A stretch of 64,000 nucleotides of DNA from Sulfitobacter sp. S223 (lineage in GTDB: Bacteria; Pseudomonadota; Alphaproteobacteria; Rhodobacterales; Rhodobacteraceae), in NCBI RefSeq assembly GCF_025143825.1, contig NZ_CP083560.1, positions 2,666,001-2,730,000 of the forward strand. Direction: 5' to 3'. The stretch's first letter is position 1. Every line of letters starts with the position of its first letter. Positions 7,886 to 16,073 of this stretch are shown piece by piece. The translations under genes and the position numbers were made by a program. The notes beneath the pieces were generated by a model. That model made no database searches. It was not told the DNA's origin and worked only from the letters and a program-made list of their open reading frames with translations.

Positions 7886-9676
7886 ATGCTGCGAATTTTG
7901 ACGATCTGTCTGGCCACCCTTTTCCTGGCCTATACGAGTACTGCCCGCGCCCAATCCAATGATCCAAACGAAGTTGTTTGGGTCCAGATTGAAGCACAGC
8001 AATCGCTCGCACGTGCAACGGATCGCGCGCGCGCCTACACAACCCTGTTGCAGGATGTGAACGGGTTTGCCGTCGGGGGCGGCTGGTACGCCATCGTGGT
8101 CGGACCGTACCGCCGTGCGGACGCTGAGATCGTTCTGCGCCAGTACCGAAATGACGGTCTGATCCCGCGTGACAGCTTTATTCAGCTTTCTAACCGTTTG
8201 CGCCAACAATATTGGCCCGTTGGGGCGAATGTCCTTGGCACCGGGGCGGTTGATGCACCTCAAAGCACTGTTCCAGAGCGAACCGAAACACCCGAAGCCG
8301 AGGCTCCACAAATAGCCGAAGTTGCCCCCACCCCAGAGCCGGAGCCCGCGGATGAAACCCCTGCGCAGGCTCAACGCTCCGAAGCGGCCCTGAGCCGTGA
8401 TGAAAAGAAAGACCTGCAAAAGATGTTGCAGTGGGCAGGCTTCTATTCCGCTGCGATTGATGGCGCTTTCGGACGCGGTACGCGCAATTCGATGGCGGCA
8501 TGGCAAGAAGCCAACAATTTCGAGAAAACCGGCATACTGACAACCTTGCAACGTGATGAGCTGGAAAAACAGTATAATGCCGTTCTGCAAGGATTGGGTC
8601 TGGAAACCGTGCGCGATGCACAAGCCGGTATCGCGCTGACATTGCCAACCGCCGTTGTCGCGTTCGACCGCTATGAGCCCCCCTTTGCACAGTACAAACA
8701 AACCGGCGACATTGATGCGCGGGTCCTTCTTATCAGCCAGCCCGGCACGCAGGACACGCTATTCGGCCTTTATGAAATCATGCAAACGCTTGAGATTGTG
8801 CCGTTGGACGGCCCACGCGAACGGAACAAATCCAACTTTACGCTGGTGGGTGAAAATGGCCGCATGATCAGCTATACAGAGGCCTCTCTGGAGAACGGCG
8901 AGATAAAGGGTTTTACCCTGATCTGGCCCGCTGGTGACGAAGAGCGCCGCCGCCGCGTGCTGGCAGAAATGCGCAGTAGCTTTGTCCGTATGCCCGGCGT
9001 CCTCAGCCCCTCTGCGGGCAACACATCCCAACAGTCCATTGATCTGCTGTCAGGTTTGCAGATCCGCAAACCCAAGATGTCCCGCTCCGGCTTTTTCGTG
9101 ACGCAAGGAGGGGACGTAGTGACAACCTCTGGCGCTGTGCAAAGCTGTTCACGGATCACGCTGGACGGGGATACCGATGCGCAAGTGGTTGCGGACGACA
9201 CAGCGCGCGGTGTGGCGCTTTTGAAACCCACAGTGCCATTGGCCCCGCTGGCAGTGGCCAGCTTCGCCGCGCAGCCCCCCCGCTTGCAAAGCGATGTGGC
9301 TTTGGCAGGTTATTCCTTTGAAGGGGTGCTGAGCGCCCCCTCCATGAGCTTTGGCACGCTGGCCGATGTGCGCGGCCTTCAAGGTGAGGCAAATATCAAT
9401 CGCCTTGCGATGACCGTGCGCGCAGGCGATGCGGGCGGTCCTGTGCTGGACCGTACAGGCGCTGTGATCGGCATGCTGACCTCACAACCGGAAGGCGGCC
9501 CTGTGCTGCCCGACGGAGTGGGTTTTGCCCTGAATGCGCAGACGGTTATCGCCGCAAGCACAGATGCCGGCATCAAACTGCCCGCCCCTGCGAAAGATGG
9601 CGCAGAGAGCCTGACCGCCTTTCAGCTGTCCGAGAAAGCAAGCGGTATGACAGTGCTGGTAAGCTGCTGGGAATAA
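7886..9676 (+). CDS. Exported SPOR / peptidoglycan-binding protein with inactive trypsin-like domain
   Basis: A 596-residue protein. The signal peptide (LRILTICLATLFLAYTSTARA) is followed by a SPOR-like repeat (about residues 30-100, with WVQIEAQQSLARA and GGWYAIVVGPY), a Pro/Glu-rich linker, a PG_binding_1 domain (about 168-230, LQKMLQWAGFYSAAIDGAFG) and a C-terminal chymotrypsin-fold domain (about 390-575). The catalytic positions of that last domain are all replaced: the His site reads VVTTSGAV (Gly416), the Asp site reads RGVALLK (Gly442), and GDSGGP reads GDAGGP (Ala516). It is therefore probably a non-catalytic wall-associated protein. The start ATG at 7886 gives a clean signal peptide. 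The frame is open far upstream, but those extensions are antisense to glyQ. A terminator follows at 9711. Confidence 0.85.
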   Translation: MLRILTICLATLFLAYTSTARAQSNDPNEVVWVQIEAQQSLARATDRARAYTTLLQDVNGFAVGGGWYAIVVGPYRRADAEIVLRQYRNDGLIPRDSFIQLSNRLRQQYWPVGANVLGTGAVDAPQSTVPERTETPEAEAPQIAEVAPTPEPEPADETPAQAQRSEAALSRDEKKDLQKMLQWAGFYSAAIDGAFGRGTRNSMAAWQEANNFEKTGILTTLQRDELEKQYNAVLQGLGLETVRDAQAGIALTLPTAVVAFDRYEPPFAQYKQTGDIDARVLLISQPGTQDTLFGLYEIMQTLEIVPLDGPRERNKSNFTLVGENGRMISYTEASLENGEIKGFTLIWPAGDEERRRRVLAEMRSSFVRMPGVLSPSAGNTSQQSIDLLSGLQIRKPKMSRSGFFVTQGGDVVTTSGAVQSCSRITLDGDTDAQVVADDTARGVALLKPTVPLAPLAVASFAAQPPRLQSDVALAGYSFEGVLSAPSMSFGTLADVRGLQGEANINRLAMTVRAGDAGGPVLDRTGAVIGMLTSQPEGGPVLPDGVGFALNAQTVIAASTDAGIKLPAPAKDGAESLTAFQLSEKASGMTVLVSCWE

Positions 9677-9710
9677 TTCAAACCTGCTGAAGCACCTCAT
9701 CACAACAACA

Positions 9711-9741
9711 AGGCCGGAGCGTTCGAATCTCCGGCCTTTTT
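9711..9741. terminator. Bidirectional rho-independent terminator
   Basis: A perfect 9-base-pair stem (AGGCCGGAG at 9711-9719 with CTCCGGCCT at 9729-9737) with a 9-base loop, then five T on the plus strand (9737-9741). It lies between the convergent SPOR/trypsin-like gene and the ThDP decarboxylase gene. The T run favours plus-strand termination; the minus side is only T-rich (CCTTGTTGTTG). Confidence 0.85.
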
Positions 9742-9755
9742 CGTGGGTTCAGGTA

Positions 9756-11354
9756 TCAGGCTTTGAGCGCAGGTGTGATGTAGATCAGCGTTGGACCGTC
9801 TGCATTGAACGCCTCTTTTACCGCGGTTTGAAACGCTCCAATCGTCTGCGGCGCGGCCGCTTTTGCGCCAAAGGCCTCGGCCAGTTTGCAGAAATCGGGG
9901 TTACGGGCCACCACGGCGTTCGGCGCAATCTGGGCGCGCACCATGCTGTCTTCTATCTCGGCCAGTTTGCCATTGTCCCACAGGATAATCGGCAGGCTCA
10001 GCCCCAGCTCGACGGCGACGCCCAGTTCCTGCATTGTATAATGAAACCCGTAGTCTCCGATGATCGCCAGTGTCGGCGCGCCTTTTCGCGCAATCGCCCC
10101 GCCGATCGCAGCAGGCGTGGCATAGCCCAACGTGCCAAAGCCATAAGGGTGATGCCAATGGCCGGGGCGGTCCATATCCCAGACCTCTTTGGCCACGTAG
10201 GCAAATTGGGTCATGTCGGAATAGATCATAGTGTCTTGCGGTATTGCCTCGCGCAGCGCGTCACAAAGCGGCACAATCCCCGGACGCTCTGCGTCCGTTT
10301 CCGCGCGCCAGCGCGCGCGGGCAGTAGCGAGCTCTTCAACCGTCCAGTCAAACCGCATGGGTAGGTCATCGACCATAGCAAGCTCGCGAAACACGCTGCG
10401 CGCATCTGCGTTGAACCGATGTGTGTTACCTGCCGTGTCCGAAAGAACCTCAGGATCAATATCAATGCGCACAAGCGTTGCGTTTTGCCCCAACCTGTCA
10501 CGCCACAGATCAACCTCGGCCAGCTCTGTCCCGACAGCGATCACCAGATCAGACTGGGCAAAGATCGCAGCGCTATCGGGCCGCGCCAGTGTGCTGCCAA
10601 ACAGATAAGGATAATCCGACCCGACAATCCCGCGCCCTGCATAGGTTGTGAATACGGGGATCGGGCAGCGAGCAAGCATTGCGCGGATATCGTCTGATCC
10701 ACCTTTAGCACCACCGCCAAGCACCAACAGGGGGCGTTTAGTTTTGGAAATCATCTGTGAGATGTCGCGGATCACGACAGGATCTATTTGCGCGGTACCA
10801 TCGCTCAGACCAAGATCACCTGCGTCATGGGCAACGGCCTGCCCTTCCAGCACTGAAATAGGCACCTGAATGTGCTTGGGTCGCGGGCGTTGGCTGTGCA
10901 TCTCTTGAAAGGCGCGGTTGACCAACTGGTAAGCCGCCTGCGGTGTTGTTGCCTCAAGCGACCAGTCACAAACGGTATCAGCCGCAGCGCGTTGATCTTT
11001 CATCTGGTGCAATTGCCCACGCCGCGCTGATGTTTCATCCAGACAGCTTGAGATGACCAGCATGGAAACAGAATCGCTATAGGCTTGGCCCATCGGTGTC
11101 ATGATATTACACAATCCAGGGCCGGTAATCACATAGGCCACACCGGGCTTGCCGCTTGCCCGGGCATAGCCATCGGCCATAAAACCTGCGCCCTGTTCAT
11201 GGCGCGCCAACACGTGGGTAATCCCAGCTTCTTCGATGCCACGGTACATTTCCTGATTGTGAACTCCGGGAATCCCGAAAATCACATCAACCCCGCGCGC
11301 TTTTAGCATGTGGGATATCTGCGCGCCCAGCGGACGGGTGGGTGTATCGGGCAT
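9756..11354 (-). CDS. ThDP-dependent decarboxylase, 5-guanidino-2-oxopentanoate decarboxylase (AruI)-like
   Basis: A 532-residue member of the acetolactate synthase-like ThDP enzyme family. The N-terminal pyrimidine domain shows DVIFGIPGVHNQEMYRG, the ThDP-activating Glu in RHEQGAGFMADGYAR, and VITGPG. The central domain follows (PLLVLGGGAKGG). The C-terminal PP domain carries IIGDYGFHYTMQELGVAVE with the ThDP metal motif starting GDYG and a WDNGK end. The pattern resembles AruI, which decarboxylates 2-oxo-5-guanidinopentanoate in the arginine transaminase route, more than true acetolactate synthase; no small regulatory subunit gene is nearby. The ATG at 11354 overlaps the stop of trkH by one base (TGATG), so the two are translationally coupled. 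The substrate is an inference from family likeness. Confidence 0.75.
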   Translation of the reverse strand: MPDTPTRPLGAQISHMLKARGVDVIFGIPGVHNQEMYRGIEEAGITHVLARHEQGAGFMADGYARASGKPGVAYVITGPGLCNIMTPMGQAYSDSVSMLVISSCLDETSARRGQLHQMKDQRAAADTVCDWSLEATTPQAAYQLVNRAFQEMHSQRPRPKHIQVPISVLEGQAVAHDAGDLGLSDGTAQIDPVVIRDISQMISKTKRPLLVLGGGAKGGSDDIRAMLARCPIPVFTTYAGRGIVGSDYPYLFGSTLARPDSAAIFAQSDLVIAVGTELAEVDLWRDRLGQNATLVRIDIDPEVLSDTAGNTHRFNADARSVFRELAMVDDLPMRFDWTVEELATARARWRAETDAERPGIVPLCDALREAIPQDTMIYSDMTQFAYVAKEVWDMDRPGHWHHPYGFGTLGYATPAAIGGAIARKGAPTLAIIGDYGFHYTMQELGVAVELGLSLPIILWDNGKLAEIEDSMVRAQIAPNAVVARNPDFCKLAEAFGAKAAAPQTIGAFQTAVKEAFNADGPTLIYITPALKA

Positions 11355-12799
11355 CAGGCTCTCCAGAAATTGACGGTAAAGATGACATAAACCACCATGA
11401 GCTCCAGACGACCGACCAGCATGGCCACCGTCAGAATCCATTTGGCGGGGTCGTTGAGCGTGGCGAAATTACCAGCCGGTCCAATAATATCGCCCAAACC
11501 GGGACCAATATTGGCCAATGCAGCCGCTGCGCCCGACACAGAAGTCACGAAATCAAGACCGGTCATAGACAGCGCGACCGAGATCACGCCCAATGACAGG
11601 ATGAAGAAAACAAAGAATGACATCACTGACGACAAGACTTCCTCGCTGACCGGTCTGCCATCGTAGCGCGGCGTGAATATCCCGTGCGGAGATCGGATGC
11701 GGCGCAGCTGTGCGCGGATCGAGGCAAATAGAAGCTGGTAGCGGAACACCTTGACCGAACAGGCGGTGGACCCCGCGCAGCCCCCGATCAGCCCCATGAA
11801 GAAGAACAGCGCCACCGCAAAGCTGCCCCACTGCATATAATCAACTGAGGCATAGCCAGTGCCAGAGATAATGGAGGTCACGTTAAACAGCGCCTCGCGC
11901 ACCGCCTGTTCGTTGTCCAGATGCACGCTTTCTTCAAGCAGAATGATCAAAAGCAGCACCAGCACGAAGATGGTCAAAACAAACCCGCGCACTTGCGGAT
12001 CGCGGTGCAACGCCATCGGGTTGCCGTTGATCAACTGGACGTAGCGGACGAACGGCAGCGCCGAGAGGATCATAAAAAGGGAGGCGACATATTCAATCGG
12101 GCCGGTAAAGACACCGAAAGACGCGTCATAATTCGCAAAGCCGCCCGTTGAGATCGTGGTCATCGCATGTGCAGTTGCGTCAAACACATTCATCCCGAAG
12201 TACAGGTAGGTGAGCGCACAAATCAGAGTGAACAGAACATAAAGACCCGAAATCTGCGTGGCGATCTGCCCCGCGCGAGGCAGGATTTTACCTAGGGTAT
12301 CAAACCCTTCGGATTTAAAAATCTGCATGCCTCCGACGCGCAGTTCCGGTAGGAAAACCATGGCGACCACAATGATGCCAATGCCACCCAACCACTGTAA
12401 AATGGCCCGCCAGATCAGCAAACCCTTAGGTAACTCATCCAGCCCGGAAAACACGGTACCACCAGTTGTGGTCATTCCCGACATGGCCTCGAACACGGCA
12501 TCAACCAGCCGCGCGTCTGTTTCACCAAGGATAAATGGAAGTGCGCCAAAAAGAGGCAGCGCCACCCAAACCGATGTGGTGAGCAAAAAGGTCTGCTGAA
12601 TGGTCAGCCCTTCTTTCACGCCACTGGCACAGGCCAATGCAATTGCCGTGCCGCCCAGCATGGTGATGACAGAGCTTTGCAGGAAGACCGGCCACTGCCC
12701 ACGGCCTTCGGCCAAATCAACCAGCAAAGGCACCAGCATGGCAGCGCCCAACACGGCCACCAACAGGCCAATTACATATCCAACAGGGCGCAGGTCCAT
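11354..12799 (-). CDS. trkH: Trk-type potassium uptake membrane subunit TrkH
   Basis: A 481-residue polytopic membrane protein with the TrkH/KtrB four-fold pore repeats: P-loop filters appear as MSGMTTTGGTVFSG, TTISTGGFANYD, TSIISGTGYASVDY and ANIGPGLGDIIGPAG. It carries K+ into the cell with TrkA, which is not in this window. The start is taken as the ATG at 12799 (MDLRPVGYVIGLL), which gives the normal family length although no clear ribosome site precedes it. An upstream GTG at 12904, with AAAGG before it, would add 35 residues. The last base of its stop codon is the first base of the downstream ThDP decarboxylase start. Confidence 0.92.
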   Translation of the reverse strand: MDLRPVGYVIGLLVAVLGAAMLVPLLVDLAEGRGQWPVFLQSSVITMLGGTAIALACASGVKEGLTIQQTFLLTTSVWVALPLFGALPFILGETDARLVDAVFEAMSGMTTTGGTVFSGLDELPKGLLIWRAILQWLGGIGIIVVAMVFLPELRVGGMQIFKSEGFDTLGKILPRAGQIATQISGLYVLFTLICALTYLYFGMNVFDATAHAMTTISTGGFANYDASFGVFTGPIEYVASLFMILSALPFVRYVQLINGNPMALHRDPQVRGFVLTIFVLVLLLIILLEESVHLDNEQAVREALFNVTSIISGTGYASVDYMQWGSFAVALFFFMGLIGGCAGSTACSVKVFRYQLLFASIRAQLRRIRSPHGIFTPRYDGRPVSEEVLSSVMSFFVFFILSLGVISVALSMTGLDFVTSVSGAAAALANIGPGLGDIIGPAGNFATLNDPAKWILTVAMLVGRLELMVVYVIFTVNFWRA

Positions 12800-12929
12800 T
12801 GCGCAGGGTTGGCGCGGGCGGCCGTCAGTGTCAAGCAACCGCGCACCTACAAGGCCCCAAAAACGCAAAAGACCCGCCACGTCACCCTTTGAGGATCTGT
12901 GCACGGGCCTTTTAGTGATGCGTTAAAGA

Positions 12930-13208
12930 TCAAACGTAGAAGAGATCCTTAAAAACATGAACCGTGATGTCTTCGCGCTTGATGCCCAGCGCTGCCAGTT
13001 CTTCGTCAGACTTGGCTTCCAGCATTTCGATCTTACGAGTGCGCGAGGAAGCGTCAGCAGATTTCGCCAGACCGGAGCCAATGCTTGTAAACATGGCAGC
13101 TACCAGTTCCAGACCACGACGCGCGGTCAGGAATGGGGCAGATGAAATGCTTTGGCCACGGGCGGGGATGCGGGCGGCGAAGTGCTCGGATGCGGATTGA
13201 TAGGTCAT
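12930..13208 (-). CDS. DUF1127 small protein
   Basis: A 92-residue protein whose C-terminal half shows the DUF1127 pattern: a basic helix (SSRTRKIEMLEAKSDEELAALGI) followed by KREDITVHVF. The N-terminal 40 residues are less conserved and carry a stretch (FLTARRGLELVAAMFTSIG) that could be amphipathic. DUF1127 proteins are small, often stress-induced, and in Rhodobacter one (CcaF1) binds RNA; whether this one does is unknown. The gene has its own 214-base upstream gap containing a hairpin (13236-13253) close to the start, which would sit in its 5' leader. Confidence 0.85.
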   Translation of the reverse strand: MTYQSASEHFAARIPARGQSISSAPFLTARRGLELVAAMFTSIGSGLAKSADASSRTRKIEMLEAKSDEELAALGIKREDITVHVFKDLFYV

Positions 13209-13235
13209 TTGATATGCCTTCAGTTATTCTTTCAA

Positions 13236-13253
13236 CAAGGGATCATTCCCTTG
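13236..13253 (-). promoter_or_regulatory. Leader hairpin upstream of the DUF1127 gene
   Basis: A perfect 7-base-pair inverted repeat with a 4-base loop (CAAGGGA, TCAT, TCCCTTG on the plus strand), ending 28 bases before the DUF1127 start at 13208. No T run follows, so it is not a terminator. It could be a 5' leader structure or a protein-binding site. The function is not shown by the sequence. Confidence 0.4.
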
Positions 13254-13271
13254 CTTCAGGAGATAGGCTTC

Positions 13272-13284
13272 GCTGCAGTGCAGC
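13272..13284. repeat. Short inverted repeat in the DUF1127 upstream gap
   Basis: GCTGCA-G-TGCAGC, six bases on each side of one central base, about 65 bases upstream of the DUF1127 start. It could be a dimeric repressor site or chance. The rest of the 13209-13422 gap holds nothing I can name. Confidence 0.3.
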
Positions 13285-13422
13285 ACCACCTTCAAAACTG
13301 CATAGCCGCTGCGCGTTTTATGCATTTGTCTTGCGGGCCTCATGAGAACACGGATCACTTCACCAACAAAAATGGCCGCCCACAATGGGACGACCATCAA
13401 CGTTCAAAGATTGCGTATCGAT

Positions 13423-14517
13423 TTAACCTACGTGGAACAACGTGTTAAACAGCTTTGGGTCAAGGCTGGCTTGCGCGAATGTCGGGCCTTCGGTCAGGAC
13501 GCTTACCGCGTCATGACTGTGCAGGCTTTCCTGATGGCTCGCGACAACGCGGAAATCGGATATACGCTCATCAGCCAATAATTGCTCACAGAACAGGCGC
13601 GCGGCATCCTCGACAAAGATCGGATTGGCCGCGTTCAGCTCTGCGAAGGCTTGCTCATCCTCGCGTTTCACCATGACCTGGGTCTCTGTCGGGACAGCAC
13701 GGCGGCATGCCTCGATAAGGTCTTCGAACCACAGGCAGTTTGCGCCATCCTCAAGCAAAACGGAAATCCGCGCGACAGAGCGTTGCGAATGCGGCGTTGC
13801 AAGCTGGTTGCGTGTGGCGCGCGCGTGCTCTGACAGCTCAAGGGAGCATGGGCATGTGCTGGAATAGACAAAATCAAGGTGGATAATCTGTTGGCGGACG
13901 CCAGCCTGCTCTACCAGTTCAAGCGCAACGTCATAATATTGGTAGCCCTCCAGCCCTGACCGCAGGCTAGAAATCTTCATCGGAAATGAAAAACGCATCT
14001 GAATGCGCGCATCAAAGCTTTCCAGATCGGTGATGTAGTCATCCAGCGCCGCTTCAATCACCTTGAAGCTAAAGGTCTGCTCCGCGTGCTTGTAAAAGCT
14101 CCGCATGATGCGGGACATGTTGATGCCCTTTTTGTCCGCATCAAGGCTGACCGTTCCCGTCACCGAAGTTTCGAGCGTGAGCGGACCATTATCACGTGTC
14201 TCAAACTGTACCGGAAGGCGGAAGTTGGAGATGCCGACATGCTGAATTTGCTGCTTTGCGCCTTTGATCAGGCTAGAAGGACCATTCTGAAGATCAGGAA
14301 GGCTCTCTTTGTAATCCGGCTCAATCTCAAAATCAGCGGGGTATTCACGCTCGAACAAAGGATACGCTTCACCACCTTTCAGGAGTTGAACAATCGCCGG
14401 ATCCAGTGTGGCCAGATCGGCTTTGTCAGCAGAAACAGCCCATTGGCGCAGTGTTTCAAGCGCAGCCTCGGCCGCTGAACGGTCCGGTGTCGGAGTGATC
14501 GGTGTTGCGATATTCAT
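13423..14517 (-). CDS. folE2: GTP cyclohydrolase FolE2 (type IB)
   Basis: A 364-residue GTP cyclohydrolase IB, which makes dihydroneopterin triphosphate from GTP for folate synthesis and, unlike FolE, does not depend on zinc. The diagnostic STCPCS motif is present (Cys222 and Cys224), with GISNFRLPVQ, GTVSLDADKKGINMSR, SFPMKISSLRSG, ATPHSQRS and the VVASHQESLHSHDA end block. The ATG at 14517 has AAGGGG 8 bases upstream; the open frame continues further but those codons have no family support. The protein is longer than the Bacillus enzyme (about 300) at the N-terminus, as I recall for other Rhodobacteraceae. I looked for a Zur-type operator in the 100 bases upstream and saw none. It may be the only folE of the organism. 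Confidence 0.95.
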   Translation of the reverse strand: MNIATPITPTPDRSAAEAALETLRQWAVSADKADLATLDPAIVQLLKGGEAYPLFEREYPADFEIEPDYKESLPDLQNGPSSLIKGAKQQIQHVGISNFRLPVQFETRDNGPLTLETSVTGTVSLDADKKGINMSRIMRSFYKHAEQTFSFKVIEAALDDYITDLESFDARIQMRFSFPMKISSLRSGLEGYQYYDVALELVEQAGVRQQIIHLDFVYSSTCPCSLELSEHARATRNQLATPHSQRSVARISVLLEDGANCLWFEDLIEACRRAVPTETQVMVKREDEQAFAELNAANPIFVEDAARLFCEQLLADERISDFRVVASHQESLHSHDAVSVLTEGPTFAQASLDPKLFNTLFHVG

Positions 14518-14617
14518 GGGTCGGCCCCCTTGTAGGTCAGGAGCCATATGTAGGCGTCCTGACCCATATTGCCAAAAAAATATTTGTATTAAACGGGGAA
14601 ATAATACCGGGCGGCCT

Positions 14618-15802
14618 TTAATTGATGCTGTCCAGCGCCTGCCGGATGTCGGCAATTAGATCGCTTTCATCCTCAAGACCCACACTCATTCTTACCAGAC
14701 CCGGCGTAATACCCAGAGAAATCTTCTGCGCGTCCGGCAGGCGCTGGTGGGTTGTGGTGGCCGGATGGGTCACGATTGTCTTGGCATCGCCAAGGTTGTT
14801 GGAGATGATCGCGATCTCCAACGCATTGAGAAACTTGAACGCGGCTTCCTTGCCGCCTTTGACATCCAGTGCCAGCACAGTGCCCCCTGCCCCCATCTGA
14901 CGCTGGATCAGTTCATTCTGCGGGTGGTTATCCAGCCCGGGGTAAATCACCTGCTCCAACGCGGAATGCCCGGCCAGCGCACTGGCAATACCCATTGCGG
15001 AAGCCGCTTGCGCGCGCACGCGCAGCCCCATGGTTTCCAACCCTTTCAGCATGATCCACGCAGTAAACGGCGACATAGAGCCACCTGTGTGCTTCATGTA
15101 GGGTTCGACTGTTTTGCGAATGAATTCTTTGCTGCCAAGGATGACACCGCCCAGCGCACGGCCCTGACCGTCAATATGTTTCGTGGCAGAATAAATCACC
15201 ACATCCGCGCCTTGTTCGAACGCACGCGAAAAAACAGGCGTGGCAAAGACGTTGTCGATCAGCACCAGCGCGCCCTTTGCGTGAGCGAGCTTTGCGACGG
15301 CTTCGATGTCGATCACCTCAAGCGTGGGATTGGAGATGGATTCAAAAAAGACTGCTTTTGTGTCGCTGCGGATCGCCGCTTCCCACTGGGCCAGATCGGT
15401 GCCATCGACAAACGTCACCTCAACGCCGTAGCGGGTCAGGATGTCCTCCAGCACATACAGGCACGATCCGAACAAGGCGCGCGAAGACACCACGTGATCT
15501 CCTGCCTTCAGCATCGACGTCAGCGCGCCAGAAACTGCAGCCATACCCGACGCCGTTGCAAAAGCATCTTCAGCACCCTCAAGCGCCGCAATCCGCTCTT
15601 CGAACATCTTGACGGTAGGGTTGCCATAGCGCGCGTAGATGAATTCATCCTCACCGGACGCGATAAATCTCTGTTCGGCGTGTTCGGCACTTTCGTACAC
15701 GAAGCCCTGTGTGAGAAAAATAGACTCGGACACTTCGCCGTATTGGCTACGCCGTGTGCCTGAATGGACAGCTTTGGTGCCGGGTTTCCAAGTGTTACTC
15801 AT
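14618..15802 (-). CDS. metZ: O-succinylhomoserine sulfhydrylase
   Basis: A 394-residue PLP enzyme of the Cys/Met metabolism family, which converts O-succinylhomoserine and sulfide to homocysteine in methionine synthesis. Conserved blocks are ARYGNPTVKMFEERIAALEGAE, ATASGMAAVSGAL, the cofactor Lys in YSATKHIDGQGR, and the IVTHPATTTHQRL block. The ATG at 15802 has AAGGAAG with a 6-base gap; a second ATG at 15808 abuts that site and is unlikely. The leader carries a SAM-II riboswitch (15911-15963), the expected sensor for S-adenosylmethionine on a methionine gene, followed by a terminator-like stem with a seven-T run. The gene is monocistronic by position. Confidence 0.95.
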   Translation of the reverse strand: MSNTWKPGTKAVHSGTRRSQYGEVSESIFLTQGFVYESAEHAEQRFIASGEDEFIYARYGNPTVKMFEERIAALEGAEDAFATASGMAAVSGALTSMLKAGDHVVSSRALFGSCLYVLEDILTRYGVEVTFVDGTDLAQWEAAIRSDTKAVFFESISNPTLEVIDIEAVAKLAHAKGALVLIDNVFATPVFSRAFEQGADVVIYSATKHIDGQGRALGGVILGSKEFIRKTVEPYMKHTGGSMSPFTAWIMLKGLETMGLRVRAQAASAMGIASALAGHSALEQVIYPGLDNHPQNELIQRQMGAGGTVLALDVKGGKEAAFKFLNALEIAIISNNLGDAKTIVTHPATTTHQRLPDAQKISLGITPGLVRMSVGLEDESDLIADIRQALDSIN

Positions 15803-15835
15803 GATCATCTTCCTTTGCACACAGTCAGTGTGACC

Positions 15836-15900
15836 TTTTGTGCGCCCGAAATGCGGGGCCGGGCACAAAAAAACCCCAAACGCGGTCAAGCGAAAGGGGG
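15836..15900 (-). terminator. Terminator-like stem and second hairpin in the metZ leader
   Basis: On the minus strand, CCCC (15899-15896), a 3x3 T/T internal loop, a CGC/GCG pairing and GGGG (15877-15874) form a stem followed directly by seven T (15873-15867). A second, longer hairpin pairs 15870-15860 with 15848-15836 (TTTTGTGCCCG with CGGGC-GC-ACAAAA, a two-base bulge) and shares four T of that run. The two lie between the SAM-II aptamer and the metZ ribosome site. They could switch transcription or hide the start site, but no pairing with the aptamer itself is evident. Confidence 0.5.
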
Positions 15901-15910
15901 CTTTCATCCT

Positions 15911-15963
15911 GACCTTTTAGCGGAATCTTTAACGTGGCCCGCAATCCGGTAACAAATCGCCAC
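15911..15963 (-). promoter_or_regulatory. SAM-II riboswitch (metA/metZ leader aptamer)
   Basis: Read on the minus strand, the leader matches the compact SAM-II pseudoknot: GTGGC, then GATTTG, ACCGGATTGCGG, the returning GCCACGTTAAA that pairs with GTGGC (P1), and finally CCGCTAAAAGG. Both conserved elements, the TTAAA-type loop strand and the GCTAAA strand that completes the pseudoknot, are in the right order and spacing. The class is typical of alphaproteobacterial methionine genes and is placed 109 bases upstream of the metZ start. High SAM should lower metZ expression. The usual mode is blocking translation, although here the distance leaves room for a terminator. Confidence 0.9.
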
Positions 15964-16073
15964 AGCGCTGAATTATGCCAAAGCGCGATGCAGGTCAAGC
16001 AAAGCCCGCCTCCCTTGCCCCGCGTGCAAAAACCGGCAAAGTGGCAGATGTACTCATCGCAAGGGCGACAGAC

